From: JAZDLX01 sp964538455
GTDB taxonomy: Bacteria; Electryoneota; Electryoneia; Electryoneales; Electryoneaceae
Direction of reading: 5' to 3'
Assembly (NCBI GenBank): GCA_964538455.1
Contig: CAZIDZ010000045.1
Location: 1 to 18,793, forward strand
DNA: 18,793 nucleotides
Shown here: positions 1 through 8,267 of the stretch, one piece after another
Layout of the letters: each line of letters begins with the position of its first letter
Numbering within the stretch: position 1 is the stretch's first letter
Position numbers and translations under genes: made by a program
Notes under the pieces: generated by a model
Seen by the model: the letters and a program-made list of their open reading frames with translations, nothing else
Databases searched by the model: none
Told to the model about the DNA's origin: nothing

Positions 1-36
1 GCTGCGGAGACTGAGCCAAATTCGCCTTAAAATCCC

Positions 37-64
37 TTGACATTCCCAAAATTGCGTACATTAT
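37..64 (+). promoter_or_regulatory. Predicted sigma70-type promoter of the peptide-ligase cassette
   Basis: A perfect -35 box TTGACA lies at 37-42 and a -10-like CATTAT (4 of 6 consensus bases) at 59-64, with a 16-bp spacer. Transcription would start near 71, leaving a leader of about 150 nt before the first gene at 223. The leader contains a small potential hairpin (CGATCC at 146-151 with GGATCG at 159-164). I recognise no riboswitch class in it. Assigned from consensus matching only. Confidence 0.5.
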
Positions 65-222
65 GCCCATCACGGACAAGCGGCTGCGGCGTAGGTTATC
101 CTGCTGTTAATTCAGCGCTTGGAGCCGTGATTTTGCTCTCTGCCCCGATCCGGCGGCGGGATCGCCCCGGGGTGTCGCGCTGCTGTCCCGTTCGATCAGA
201 GCAGCGTGTGGTCGTGGTGATT

Positions 223-969
223 ATGGGTAAGTTGCTGCGCCTGGACATCCAGAAGCAGCCGGACGATACCACCTGTGGGCAGACCTGCCTGCACGCCGTG
301 TACGCCTGGTACGGCGATACGATTTCCCTCGACACTGTGATTGCGACAACCCCGCAGCTGACTGCCGGCGGAACCCTGGCCGTCCAGTTGGCGTTGCACG
401 CGCTCAGCCGCGGCTACCGGGCGACGCTGTACACCTATGACCTGCGGATGTTCGACCCCACCTGGTTCCGCAAGGGGGCGGCGGCGGACGACCTGAAGCA
501 GCGGCTGAACGAGCAGGCGCAGGCCAAATCCGACCCGAAACTGCACACCGCGACCAAAGCCTTTCTCGAATTCCTCGACCGAGGTGGAAAGCTCCGCTGG
601 CAGGATCTCTCCCCGGCGTCGATCGAGGAACATCTCGACCGGAGCCACCCGATCCTGACCGGCCTTTCCGCGACATTCCTCTACGGCACGGCTCGCGAGC
701 GGGGATGGGACAACCAGTACGATGACATTCATGGCACCCCCGCCGGGCACTTTGTCGTGCTCTGCGGCCTCGACCGGCGGCGCCAGCGTGTGCTCGTCGC
801 CGATCCGCTGCAGAGAATGCCGGGGAGCCGCGACGGCCGGTACTGGGTGGGGATGCACCGGCTGATCGGCGCGATCCTGCTCGGCGTGCTCACCTATGAC
901 GGCAACCTGCTGGTGCTGGAGGGAGCGAAAAAGTCCTTCTCCCTCGCGCGAAAACGAAAGGGGACCTGA
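223..969 (+). CDS. C39-like cysteine peptidase, cytosolic, stand-alone
   Basis: The 248-residue product resembles the peptidase C39 (papain-like) fold. QPDDTTCGQTCL at residues 12-23 gives a candidate nucleophile Cys18. GHFVVLCG supplies His176, and VLVADP supplies Asp194, in the C39 order Cys-His-Asp. There is no signal peptide, membrane segment or ABC-transporter domain, so this is not a bacteriocin exporter but a soluble peptidase. The open frame extends upstream to 37, but the conserved N-terminus begins at ATG 223 and the upstream residues look non-coding. The gene ends 4 nt before the ATP-grasp gene and heads the cassette. Likely role (inference): hydrolysing a peptide or isopeptide bond in the product made by the two downstream ligases. 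The substrate is unknown. The fold call is good; the exact family and activity are less certain. Confidence 0.75.
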   Translation: MGKLLRLDIQKQPDDTTCGQTCLHAVYAWYGDTISLDTVIATTPQLTAGGTLAVQLALHALSRGYRATLYTYDLRMFDPTWFRKGAAADDLKQRLNEQAQAKSDPKLHTATKAFLEFLDRGGKLRWQDLSPASIEEHLDRSHPILTGLSATFLYGTARERGWDNQYDDIHGTPAGHFVVLCGLDRRRQRVLVADPLQRMPGSRDGRYWVGMHRLIGAILLGVLTYDGNLLVLEGAKKSFSLARKRKGT

Positions 970-973
970 GCGG

Positions 974-2458
974 ATGGACACACTTGTCGTCGTCACGCAC
1001 CGCAAGGACTGGCCGCTGGAGGTTTCAGGCGTCAAGGTGGTCACCGCTCGTGACTATCTCAGCGACCCGCTCTACAGCAGGAATCGGCGCATCCGAGTTG
1101 TTAATCTCTGCCGCCAATACAGGTACCAGAGCCTCGGGTATTACGTCAGCCTGCTGGCCGAGGCGAGGGGCCAGCGCGCTCTACCGAGTGTGATGACCCT
1201 CCAGGATCTCCGCAGCCCGGCGGTGCTCCGTCTCGCCTCCGATGAGTTGGAGGATCTGATCCAACGGAGTTTGAGACGCATCGGGTCGGACCGTTTCACG
1301 CTCTCTGTGTACTTCGGCCGCAACCTCGCCCAGCGTCACAGCGCACTGGCGCTGGCCCTGTTCAAGTTGTTTCCCGCGCCGCTGCTCCGGGCTACCTTCG
1401 CGCGCGACGACGAGGGTGATTGGGCGCTGCGCGGACTCTCGGTGATGCCCGCTTCTGCGATCCCCGAGGAGCACCGTGCTTTCGCGATCGACGCGGCCGA
1501 ATCCTGGATCGCGGGAAGGATCCATCGTGCGCGGCCTTCGGTATCCCGCTTTGATCTCGCGATCCTCTGGGACGAAAAGGATCCGACAAGACCGAGCAAT
1601 GAAAAAGCGATCCGGAAATTCGAGAAGGCGGCGGAGGCGCTCCAAATCGCCACGGAACGAATCACCCAGGACGACTATGGGCGGTTGTCGGAATTTGACG
1701 GCCTGTTCATCCGGGTGACCACGGCCGTTAACCACTACAGCTACCGTTTCGCCCGGCGGGCGGAGGCCGAGGGGCTGGTGGTGATCGACGACCCCAGCTC
1801 GATCCTCCGCTGCACTAACAAGGTGTACCTCGCTGAGCTGCTGGAGAGAAACCATGTCCCCGCTCCCAAAACACGAATCATCACCCGTGACAACCTGAAC
1901 CACACCGTTCCGCCGTCCGACCTGCCGTTGATCCTGAAAAAACCGGACAGCTCGACATCGCTCGGAGTGATCAAAGCGGAGACGGCAGAAGAACTTGTCG
2001 AGAAGGCGAACAGGCTGCTGAACGGCAGCGACCTGCTGATCGCCCAGGAGTTTCTGCCCACCGAGTTCGACTGGCGCATCGGGATTCTCGATGGGCGGGC
2101 CGTGTACGCCGCGAAGTATTTCATGGCGTCGGGGCACTGGCAAATTGTCAACTATGGCGCGAAAAAAATCAACGATCGGTACGGCGATTCCACCTGCGTG
2201 CCGCTCGAGGAAACACCGCACCAGGTCCTGAAGCTGGCCGAAAAGGCGGCGGGATTGATCGGAAACGGCTTCTATGGCGTCGACGTCAAACAGGCCGGCA
2301 AGAAATTCTACGTCATCGAGGTCAACGACAATCCGAGTGTGGACCGTGGCGTCGAGGATCAACTGCTTGGAGATTCCCTTTACCGGACGGTGATGGAGGT
2401 CTTTCTGAAACGGATGGAAGCTCGCCGTGGGGGGAGCAACGGGAAGGGCGGAGCATGA
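974..2458 (+). CDS. RimK-like ATP-grasp ligase with N-terminal RLAN domain
   Basis: The 494-residue protein has two parts. Residues 1 to about 190 match the RLAN type of domain (RimK-like ATP-grasp N-terminal, Pfam PF14401). About 200-485 form an ATP-grasp. Visible ATP-grasp features are the lysine-bearing strand LILKKPDSS (319-327), the adenine-contact region IAQEFLP (356-362), and the metal-binding segment GVDVKQ...YVIEVNDNPS with Asp437, Glu449 and Asn451/453. Enzymes of this class activate a carboxylate as an acyl-phosphate and join it to an amine, as RimK does when adding Glu to ribosomal protein S6. ATG 974 is chosen because AAAGGGGA lies about 10 nt upstream and the RLAN sequence begins there. 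The stop overlaps the next start as ATGA, so translation is coupled. The carboxyl and amine substrates are not known. Confidence 0.87.
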   Translation: MDTLVVVTHRKDWPLEVSGVKVVTARDYLSDPLYSRNRRIRVVNLCRQYRYQSLGYYVSLLAEARGQRALPSVMTLQDLRSPAVLRLASDELEDLIQRSLRRIGSDRFTLSVYFGRNLAQRHSALALALFKLFPAPLLRATFARDDEGDWALRGLSVMPASAIPEEHRAFAIDAAESWIAGRIHRARPSVSRFDLAILWDEKDPTRPSNEKAIRKFEKAAEALQIATERITQDDYGRLSEFDGLFIRVTTAVNHYSYRFARRAEAEGLVVIDDPSSILRCTNKVYLAELLERNHVPAPKTRIITRDNLNHTVPPSDLPLILKKPDSSTSLGVIKAETAEELVEKANRLLNGSDLLIAQEFLPTEFDWRIGILDGRAVYAAKYFMASGHWQIVNYGAKKINDRYGDSTCVPLEETPHQVLKLAEKAAGLIGNGFYGVDVKQAGKKFYVIEVNDNPSVDRGVEDQLLGDSLYRTVMEVFLKRMEARRGGSNGKGGA

Positions 2459-3717
2459 GCAGCGTCACCGCCATCCCGCTGCACCTCTTTGAGGGGTACG
2501 GCGTGGAGCTGGAGTACATGATCGTCGACCGAAAAACGCTTGACGTACGTCCGCTGGCCGAAGAGTTGATCGCCCACGTCGCGGGCAGGGGCGCGAGCGA
2601 GTGGAATCCGGCCGTGGGTCCCGTGGCTTGGTCGAATGAGCTCGCGATGCACGTCATCGAGCTCAAGAGCAATGGCCCGTCGCCGAGCTTGCACGGCCTC
2701 GCCTCGGCGTTTCAGGAGAACATCCAAAGGATCGCCCGGGTGCTCGAACCGCAGGGAGCGACAGTGCTCTCCACCGGAATGCACCCGTGGATGGACCCGC
2801 TCACGCAGACAAAACTGTGGCCGCACGAGCAGAACGAGATCTACCGCGCTTTCGACCGGATCTTCGGCTGCCGCGGACACGGGTGGTCCAATCTGCAGAG
2901 CCTGCATATCAATCTCCCCTTCTGCGGGGATGATGAGTTCGTGCGCCTTCACGCGGCGGTCCGGGCTGTTCTGCCCCTGATCCCAGCGTTGGCGGCTTCT
3001 TCGCCCGCGGTAGACGGGACCCTGACCGGAATCGCAGACACCCGCCTGGAATTCTACCGGAACAACCAGCCGGGGGTGCGTCTCACCATCGGGGACGTGA
3101 TTCCCGAGGATGTTGGCTCCATCCAGGAATACCACGAACGGGTTTTGCAGCCGATGTACGAGGAGATAGCCCCCCTCGATCCGGACCATGTGCTGCGGGA
3201 GGAGTGGCTCAACAGCCATGGCGCCATCGCCCGTTTCGAGCGCATGGCCCTCGAAATCCGTCTCGTCGATCTGCAGGAGAGTCCTCTCGCGGACATTGCG
3301 ATCACCGCGCTGATCAGCGAGACCATCCGTGCGTTGACGGAAGAGCGTTGGGCGTCGGTGGATGAATTGCGTTCCCTGGCGACGAAACTGCTCGCGGATC
3401 TTCTCCTGCGCGCGATTGTCACAGCGGAGCATACCCCGGTCAAGGAGCCGCAATTGCTTCGCCTGTTCGGCTGGTCATCCGGCAAGACACCGACAGCGGG
3501 TGAACTCTGGACTCACCTCGCCGATCAGGTGATCGACCGGGAAATGGCTCACTCGGAGGGGTGGCAAACGGTGTACGACACGATTCGCGGACAGGGGACG
3601 CTGTCCAGCCGGATTGTCCGCGCGGAGCAGCGGGACGGGTGGGACGGCCTACTTTCGGTTTACCGGCGAATCGCGTCCACACTGCAAGCCGGGGGGATAT
3701 TCCGGGATGAGCCCTGA
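2455..3717 (+). CDS. GCS2-type glutamate-cysteine-ligase-like amidoligase
   Basis: This 420-residue protein has hallmarks of the GCS2 (YbdK/EgtA-like) branch of glutamate ligases, which share the glutamine-synthetase fold. GVELEYMIVD (16-25) provides metal-binding glutamates. NELAMHVIELKSNGP (61-75), STGMHP (106-111), SLHINLPF (149-156) and ARFERMALEIRLVDLQESP (259-277) are further family motifs. Such enzymes form an amide bond from the gamma- or alpha-carboxyl of glutamate to an amine, using ATP. It is longer than YbdK (372 residues). The ATG overlaps the upstream stop by four bases, and the gene overlaps the next one by 11 nt. Pairing with an ATP-grasp ligase suggests successive or alternative ligation steps rather than glutathione synthesis. 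The true acceptor amine is not deducible. Confidence 0.85.
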   Translation: MSSVTAIPLHLFEGYGVELEYMIVDRKTLDVRPLAEELIAHVAGRGASEWNPAVGPVAWSNELAMHVIELKSNGPSPSLHGLASAFQENIQRIARVLEPQGATVLSTGMHPWMDPLTQTKLWPHEQNEIYRAFDRIFGCRGHGWSNLQSLHINLPFCGDDEFVRLHAAVRAVLPLIPALAASSPAVDGTLTGIADTRLEFYRNNQPGVRLTIGDVIPEDVGSIQEYHERVLQPMYEEIAPLDPDHVLREEWLNSHGAIARFERMALEIRLVDLQESPLADIAITALISETIRALTEERWASVDELRSLATKLLADLLLRAIVTAEHTPVKEPQLLRLFGWSSGKTPTAGELWTHLADQVIDREMAHSEGWQTVYDTIRGQGTLSSRIVRAEQRDGWDGLLSVYRRIASTLQAGGIFRDEP

Positions 3718-4471
3718 GTCTCTGCTCATCAGCTGCGAGCACGCGGGCAATGAAGTGCCGCCGGAGTGGGATCATCTCTTCCGGGGTCGCCGAAGGCTGC
3801 TTCGGGGACACCGTGGCTGGGACTCCGGCGCGCTGGAGCTGGCGGAATCGATCGCCCGCATCGTGGGAGTGCACCGGATTCACGCGTGCACGGCGACACG
3901 CCTGCTCGCGGATGTCAACCGCTCCCCTCACAATCCGGACGTCTGGTCGGAGATCACCCGCGGACTGCCCCCGAGCGACAAGGAACGGCTGCTGGCCGCA
4001 ATCTGGCGTTCCTACCGGATTCCCCTGCAAGCACACCTGGAGGAGCTGATCGAGCAGCATAACGCGGCGTTCCATCTCTCCGTGCACGCCTTCACCCCCG
4101 TTCTCGATGGCGTTCGCAGAAATGTGGATATCGGACTACTCTACGACCCTTCTGATGCGTCCGCGGTCGCCTTTTGCCGGCAGTGGCGCGATCAGCTGCA
4201 AACGATTGCGCCGCACCTGCGCGTCCGTTTTAACTCGCCGTACCGAGGGATTCGCGACGGTGCAGTGCCCGCTCTTCGAAGGGTTTTTGGGTTTCAGCGA
4301 TATCTCGGAATCGAACTCGAAGTATCCCAAGGACTTCGGAAAACCACCGGCGGACAGTGGCGGGAGCTGCGGGCGGAGATCGCGAAGAGCTTTGCTGATG
4401 TTTACAAACGTTTTGCCAAAACCCGAAAATCGCGAAATCGCTCCGTCTCTCCCCGAGCTAAAGTACGGTAA
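3707..4471 (+). CDS. N-formylglutamate-amidohydrolase-like metallohydrolase
   Basis: The 254-residue protein belongs to the N-formylglutamate amidohydrolase family (PF05013). Visible motifs are SCEHAGNEVP (9-18), HRGWDSGA (35-42), LADVNRSPHNPD (67-78), LSVHAFTPVLDG (124-135), NVDIGLLYDP (139-148), FNSPYRGIRDG (175-185) and LGIELEVSQ (200-208). The conserved His and Glu are zinc-ligand candidates. The classical enzyme cleaves formate from N-formyl-L-glutamate in histidine degradation. No hut genes are nearby, and the cassette context suggests an N-acyl-glutamate or glutamyl conjugate instead (inference). ATG 3707 is chosen because the family motif follows at once; a G-rich stretch (GGGGGGATAT, 3691-3700) lies upstream as a possible binding site. 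The C-terminal 20 residues are rich in Lys and Arg. It closes the cassette. Confidence 0.85.
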   Translation: MSPESLLISCEHAGNEVPPEWDHLFRGRRRLLRGHRGWDSGALELAESIARIVGVHRIHACTATRLLADVNRSPHNPDVWSEITRGLPPSDKERLLAAIWRSYRIPLQAHLEELIEQHNAAFHLSVHAFTPVLDGVRRNVDIGLLYDPSDASAVAFCRQWRDQLQTIAPHLRVRFNSPYRGIRDGAVPALRRVFGFQRYLGIELEVSQGLRKTTGGQWRELRAEIAKSFADVYKRFAKTRKSRNRSVSPRAKVR

Positions 4472-4537
4472 TCCGAATTCAGGCACTTCACTTTTAGGGG
4501 CAGGGGCAGGTATGTACATTGACGTCGTTGTGCGGTG

Positions 4538-4554
4538 CTAGCGGGGGCCGCTAG
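4538..4554 (+). promoter_or_regulatory. GC-rich hairpin upstream of the cold-shock gene
   Basis: CTAGCGG (4538-4544) and CCGCTAG (4548-4554) form a 7-bp stem with a 3-nt GGG loop, 29 nt before the csp start codon. TATCAT at 4557-4562 could be a -10 box but has no convincing -35 partner. Cold-shock genes often have structured leaders, so this may be a leader hairpin or a weak end for the upstream operon. No U-tract follows it. Confidence 0.3.
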
Positions 4555-4583
4555 GGTATCATCAGCGGAAAGACGAGTGACGT

Positions 4584-4799
4584 ATGAAGGGCAAGGTGAA
4601 GTGGTTCGACACCAAGAAAGGGTTCGGCTTCATCGAAACCGAGGGTGGTCCTGACGTTTTCGTGCACTACAGCAGCATTGAGGGCCAGGGCTTCCGGAAC
4701 TTGGAAGAGGGGGAGGAGGTGGAGTTCGAGATCGAGGACGGCCCCAAGGGACCGGCTGCTCGTGGTGTACACAAGGCGGACGAACCGTCCGTTGAATGA
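4584..4799 (+). CDS. Cold-shock-domain protein (CspA family)
   Basis: The 71-residue product is a complete single cold-shock domain. It starts MKGKVKWFDTKKGFGFIE, with the RNP1-type motif KGFGFIE (12-18) and the RNP2-type motif VFVHYSSI (25-32). These aromatic patches bind single-stranded RNA or DNA. Such proteins act in the cytoplasm as RNA chaperones or antiterminators, in cold adaptation or constitutively. The acidic stretch EEGEEVEFEIEDG (41-53) and GPAARGVHKAD follow the family pattern. It lies 112 bp after the amidohydrolase gene and is followed by a hairpin terminator, so it is probably a separate transcription unit. No clear Shine-Dalgarno site precedes the ATG. The family is certain; the paralogue and regulation are not. 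Confidence 0.95.
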   Translation: MKGKVKWFDTKKGFGFIETEGGPDVFVHYSSIEGQGFRNLEEGEEVEFEIEDGPKGPAARGVHKADEPSVE

Positions 4800-4823
4800 C
4801 ACACCACAACGAGATTAATCCGC

Positions 4824-4852
4824 AACGGCGCCTTTCCCTGAAGGGCGCCGTT
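4824..4852 (+). terminator. Hairpin terminator between csp and carB
   Basis: AACGGCGCC (4824-4832) pairs with GGCGCCGTT (4844-4852). The stem extends through T.G and two T-A pairs to about 12 bp with a 5-nt loop. A pyrimidine-rich ACTCTCTATTC follows on the + strand. It sits between convergent genes (csp ends 4799, carB ends 4858 on the other strand) and may serve both. The poor U-tract makes it weaker than a textbook terminator. Confidence 0.65.
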
Positions 4853-4857
4853 ACTCT

Positions 4858-7800
4858 CTATTCATCCATGTGTTGCAGACAGACAGGCTGCAGCGGGCGT
4901 GTGCCGATCGCGTCGATCGCGCCGAGCGCTGCCTCCGCCGCGGACAGGGTGGTGATTAGTGGGATTCCGATGCGGTAGGCGGTTTCCCCGACTATCCGTT
5001 CGTCGTAATGGGATTCCTTGCCGAGCGGTGTGTTGATCAGCAGGCTGATCTCGCCGTTCTTCATCAGGTCGACTACGGTCGGCCTCCCCTCGTACACCTT
5101 GAACAGCGGGCCCGCCGGGATGCCGTTCGTTTCCAGGTACTCCGCGGTCCCGCGCGTGGCGACAATCGCGAATCCCATTCCGTGAAGTCTCCGGGCGATC
5201 TCGAGTGCGCGCGGCTTGTCGCGGTCGTTCACCGAGAGGAAAACCTTCCCCGTTCCCGGTTCCGGCAGGTAGCTGCCCGCCGCGTACAGCGCTTTCGAGT
5301 ACGCTTCGCTGAAGGTCGCCGCGATCCCCATCACTTCGCCCGTCGAGCGCATCTCGGGACCGAGGAATACACGCACCCCCTCGAAACGGTTGAAGGGAAA
5401 GACCACCTCCTTTACCGCGTACCGTCCGGGATCGAGGTTTTCCCGCACCTGCTGTTCGGCGAGGCTGCGGCCGATGATGCACCGCGTTGCGACCGCCGTC
5501 CAGTTGACGCCCGTTGCCTTGCTGACAAAGGGAACCGTCCGGCTCGCCCGGGGATTCACCTCGAGTACAAACAGGTCGCCGTTGCGGGACGCGAACTGGA
5601 CGTTCATCAGGCCGACTACATCCAGCGCCCGGGCGAGGTTCCGCGTGATCGACACCATCTCATCGCGCTGACGGTCGCTGAGCACGAATGGGGGAAGTAC
5701 GCATGCGGAATCGCCGCTGTGCACCCCCGCCTCCTCGATGTGCTGCATGATCCCGCAGATCAGCGTCTCCCTGCCGTCGGAAACCGCGTCGACGTCGAAC
5801 TCGAAGGCGTCCTCGATGTACCGGTCGATCAGCACCGGGTGCTCCGGGGTGACCTCTCCCGCCGATTCGCGCAGATAGCGCTCCAGCGCGTCGTCATCAT
5901 ACACGATTTCCATCGCGCGGCCGCCGAGCACGAAACTCGGGCGGACGAGCACCGGGTAACCCACCTGATGCGCAATCTCGTGCACCTCGGTGAAATGCTG
6001 GGCGATCCCGTAGGCGGGGTGCGGAATGGCGAGCCGTGTGAGCAGCGCGCCGAACTTCTCCCGATCTTCCGCATCGGCGATGCTGGACGGCGGCGTGCCG
6101 AGCACCTTGATGCCATGCCGCTGCAGCGACTCGGCGATCTTCAACGGGGTCTGCCCTCCGAACTGGACGATGATCCCCTCGGGCTGCTCCACGTCGCAGA
6201 TCGCGAGTACGTCCTCGAGGGTGATCGGTTCGAAATAGAGGCGGCTGGAAACGTCGTAGTCCGTCGAAACTGTCTCCGGGTTGCAGTTGATCATCACCCC
6301 GTCGTACCCCTCCTCGATCAACGTGCGACTTGCGTGTACGCAGCAATAGTCGAACTCGATTCCCTGCCCGATCCGGTTGGGTCCTGAGCCGAGCACGAGC
6401 ACGCTCGGTTCCTTCCCATCGCACCGGACCTCGCCCCCGCCCGCTTCGTAGGAGGAGTAGTAATAGGGTGTGAACGCCTCGAACTCCGCCGCGCAGGTGT
6501 CCACGGGGAGGTGGACGGGCCGGATTTCGTGAAGCAGGCGGAGTTGCCGGACGGTGTCGCTGTCGCTGTGCAGCAGGTGAGCGAGCTGCGGGTCGGAGAA
6601 ACCGTCCCGTTTTGCGCGGCGGATGAGTTCGGGTGAAACAGTAGTACGCAGCGTCGCCAACTCTCCGCGACCTCGGGGCGCTGCGGCCGCGATCAGTTTT
6701 TCCGTGTTCACGATGCGTTCGATCTGGTCGAGGAACCATGGATCGACGCCGGTTGTTTGCGCGAGTTCATCGGTGGAGACGCCGAGTTTCAGCGCGTGGC
6801 GCAGGTAGAAAATGTTCTCGGCGCGGGGAGTGGCGAGTTTGGCGCGAACCATCTCACGCCACTGGGAGAGCAGGTGCGGTTCCACATTGTCGCTTGCAAT
6901 CACATCGCGTCCATCCGCCCCGAGCCCGGTCCGGCCCTGCTCGAGGGAGCGTAGCGCTTTTTGCAGCGCCTCCGGGAACGTCCGTCCGATCGCCATCACC
7001 TCCCCGACGGATTTCATCTGGCTGCCGAGCGTCTGGTTCACGGTCGGGAATTTTTCGAAGGCCCAGCGCGGGATCTTGACGACGATGTAGTCGAGCGCCG
7101 GTTCGAAGCTGGCGGGAGTCACCCGCGTAATCGCGTTGTCGATCTCGTCGAGACGGTAGCCGATCGCGAGCTTGGCGGCGATCCGCGCGATCGGAAACCC
7201 GGTGGCCTTGGAGGCGAGCGCGGAGGAGCGCGATACCCGCGGATTCATCTCGATCACCACCATCCGTCCCGTCTCCGGATGCACCCCAAACTGGATGTTG
7301 CTGCCGCCGGTTTCGACACCCACCTCGCGGATTACCGCGAATGCCGCGTCGCGCATCGCCTGGTATTCCTTGTCGGTCAGGGTCTGCTGGGGGGCGACAG
7401 TGATGCTGTCGCCGGTGTGGATGCCAAGCGGGTCCATGTTCTCAATGGAGCAGACGATTACCGCCTGGTCGGCCGCGTCGCGCATCACCTCGAGTTCGAA
7501 CTCCTTCCAGCCGGTCAACGCCTCCTCGATCAGGATCTCGGAAACCGGACTGCGCGAGAGTCCCCAGCCAGCGCGCTCCTCGAACTCCTCCCGGTTGTAG
7601 ACCACCGATCCGCCGACCCCGCCGAGGGTGAACGAGGGGCGGATGATCGCGGGGAATCCGGTGGTTTCGACAACCTCGAGAGCCTGTTCGATATTCCGCG
7701 CGAATCCTCCACGGGGAACGTCGAGCCCGATTCGCAGCATCGCGTCGTGGAATTTCTCGCGGTCCTCGGCGAGCTCGATCGCCTCTACGGACGCGCCGAT

Positions 7801-8145
7801 GAGGCGAACGCCATGCTTCCCGAGGGTGCCCTCTTCGTGCAATTTCAGCGCGAGGTTCAGCGCGGTCTGACCGCCCATCGTCGGGAGCAGCGCGTCAGGT
7901 TTTTCGCGGGCGATAATCCGCTCGACCATGTCCGCCTCGAGCGCTTCGATGTACGTCGCGTCGGCGAGGCCGGGATCGGTCATGATCGTCGCGGGGTTGC
8001 TGTTGACGAGTACGACTCGGATTCCCTCCTCGCGCAGCGCACGTATCGCCTGCGTCCCGGAGTAGTCGAACTCGCAAGCCTGCCCGATGACAATCGGCCC
8101 CGACCCGAGCACCATCACGCTTTGTATGTCGTCACGTTTGGGCAT
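4858..8145 (-). CDS. carB: Carbamoyl-phosphate synthase large subunit
   Basis: The 1095-residue protein is the synthetase subunit that makes carbamoyl phosphate from bicarbonate, ammonia and two ATP, for pyrimidines and arginine. The N-terminal half begins MPKRDDIQSVMVLGSGPIVI and is a carboxyphosphate-type ATP-grasp. The second, homologous half begins near residue 573 (SVLVLGSGPNRIGQG) and carries IEFDYCCVHASRTL and VLEVNPRASRTVPF. The C-terminal MGS-like allosteric domain starts at about 967 (KVFLSVNDRDKP). E. coli CarB has 1073 residues, so length is normal. The start is ATG, with AAAAGG about 6 nt upstream. It lies downstream of carA on the same strand, but 769 bp of repeat DNA intervene, so co-transcription is uncertain. 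Confidence 0.98.
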   Translation of the reverse strand: MPKRDDIQSVMVLGSGPIVIGQACEFDYSGTQAIRALREEGIRVVLVNSNPATIMTDPGLADATYIEALEADMVERIIAREKPDALLPTMGGQTALNLALKLHEEGTLGKHGVRLIGASVEAIELAEDREKFHDAMLRIGLDVPRGGFARNIEQALEVVETTGFPAIIRPSFTLGGVGGSVVYNREEFEERAGWGLSRSPVSEILIEEALTGWKEFELEVMRDAADQAVIVCSIENMDPLGIHTGDSITVAPQQTLTDKEYQAMRDAAFAVIREVGVETGGSNIQFGVHPETGRMVVIEMNPRVSRSSALASKATGFPIARIAAKLAIGYRLDEIDNAITRVTPASFEPALDYIVVKIPRWAFEKFPTVNQTLGSQMKSVGEVMAIGRTFPEALQKALRSLEQGRTGLGADGRDVIASDNVEPHLLSQWREMVRAKLATPRAENIFYLRHALKLGVSTDELAQTTGVDPWFLDQIERIVNTEKLIAAAAPRGRGELATLRTTVSPELIRRAKRDGFSDPQLAHLLHSDSDTVRQLRLLHEIRPVHLPVDTCAAEFEAFTPYYYSSYEAGGGEVRCDGKEPSVLVLGSGPNRIGQGIEFDYCCVHASRTLIEEGYDGVMINCNPETVSTDYDVSSRLYFEPITLEDVLAICDVEQPEGIIVQFGGQTPLKIAESLQRHGIKVLGTPPSSIADAEDREKFGALLTRLAIPHPAYGIAQHFTEVHEIAHQVGYPVLVRPSFVLGGRAMEIVYDDDALERYLRESAGEVTPEHPVLIDRYIEDAFEFDVDAVSDGRETLICGIMQHIEEAGVHSGDSACVLPPFVLSDRQRDEMVSITRNLARALDVVGLMNVQFASRNGDLFVLEVNPRASRTVPFVSKATGVNWTAVATRCIIGRSLAEQQVRENLDPGRYAVKEVVFPFNRFEGVRVFLGPEMRSTGEVMGIAATFSEAYSKALYAAGSYLPEPGTGKVFLSVNDRDKPRALEIARRLHGMGFAIVATRGTAEYLETNGIPAGPLFKVYEGRPTVVDLMKNGEISLLINTPLGKESHYDERIVGETAYRIGIPLITTLSAAEAALGAIDAIGTRPLQPVCLQHMDE

Positions 8146-8167
8146 GATGCCTTTTCAATGGGAACAT

Positions 8168-8214
8168 GGATCCTTTCCCGACGAATCGGGACAGGCACTT
8201 CGCTCAGGATGACT
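8168..8214. repeat. Composite palindromic intergenic repeat
   Basis: This copy opens GGATCCTT and closes CACTTCGCTC then AGGATGACT, the two ends of the palindrome seen again at 8639, 8709 and 8834. Between the ends sits a small hairpin, TCCCGA-CGAA-TCGGGA, followed by CAGG. It begins 23 bp upstream of the carB start codon. It looks like a nested repeat, one hairpin inside another. Confidence 0.6.
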
Positions 8215-8228
8215 GTGCTTGAACCCAG

Positions 8229-8266
8229 GGTGGCCCGATCCCGGCTTTCGGGATCGGATTTCATCA
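8229..8266. repeat. Flank-conserved hairpin repeat, copy A
   Basis: GGGTGG leads into the stem CCGATCCC (8235-8242), paired with GGGATCGG (8250-8257), and the element ends with TTTCATCAC. Copies B (8775-8806) and C (8873-8918) share the GGTGGCCCG left flank and TTTCA right flank but have different stems. It may be a small non-coding mobile or structural repeat. Confidence 0.55.
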
Positions 8267-8267
8267 C

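Noticed and set aside
37..222. Upstream extension of the C39 peptidase frame to 37
   Set aside because: It covers the promoter and leader, and the residues look non-coding; the family N-terminus begins at 223.
1181..2362. 393-codon open frame antisense to the ATP-grasp gene
   Set aside because: Shadow of a gene with clear ATP-grasp motifs; no motif of its own.
5008..6387. 459-codon open frame antisense to carB
   Set aside because: High-GC shadow of carB; residues are rich in Arg, His and Asp with no family motif, while carB on the other strand is unmistakable.
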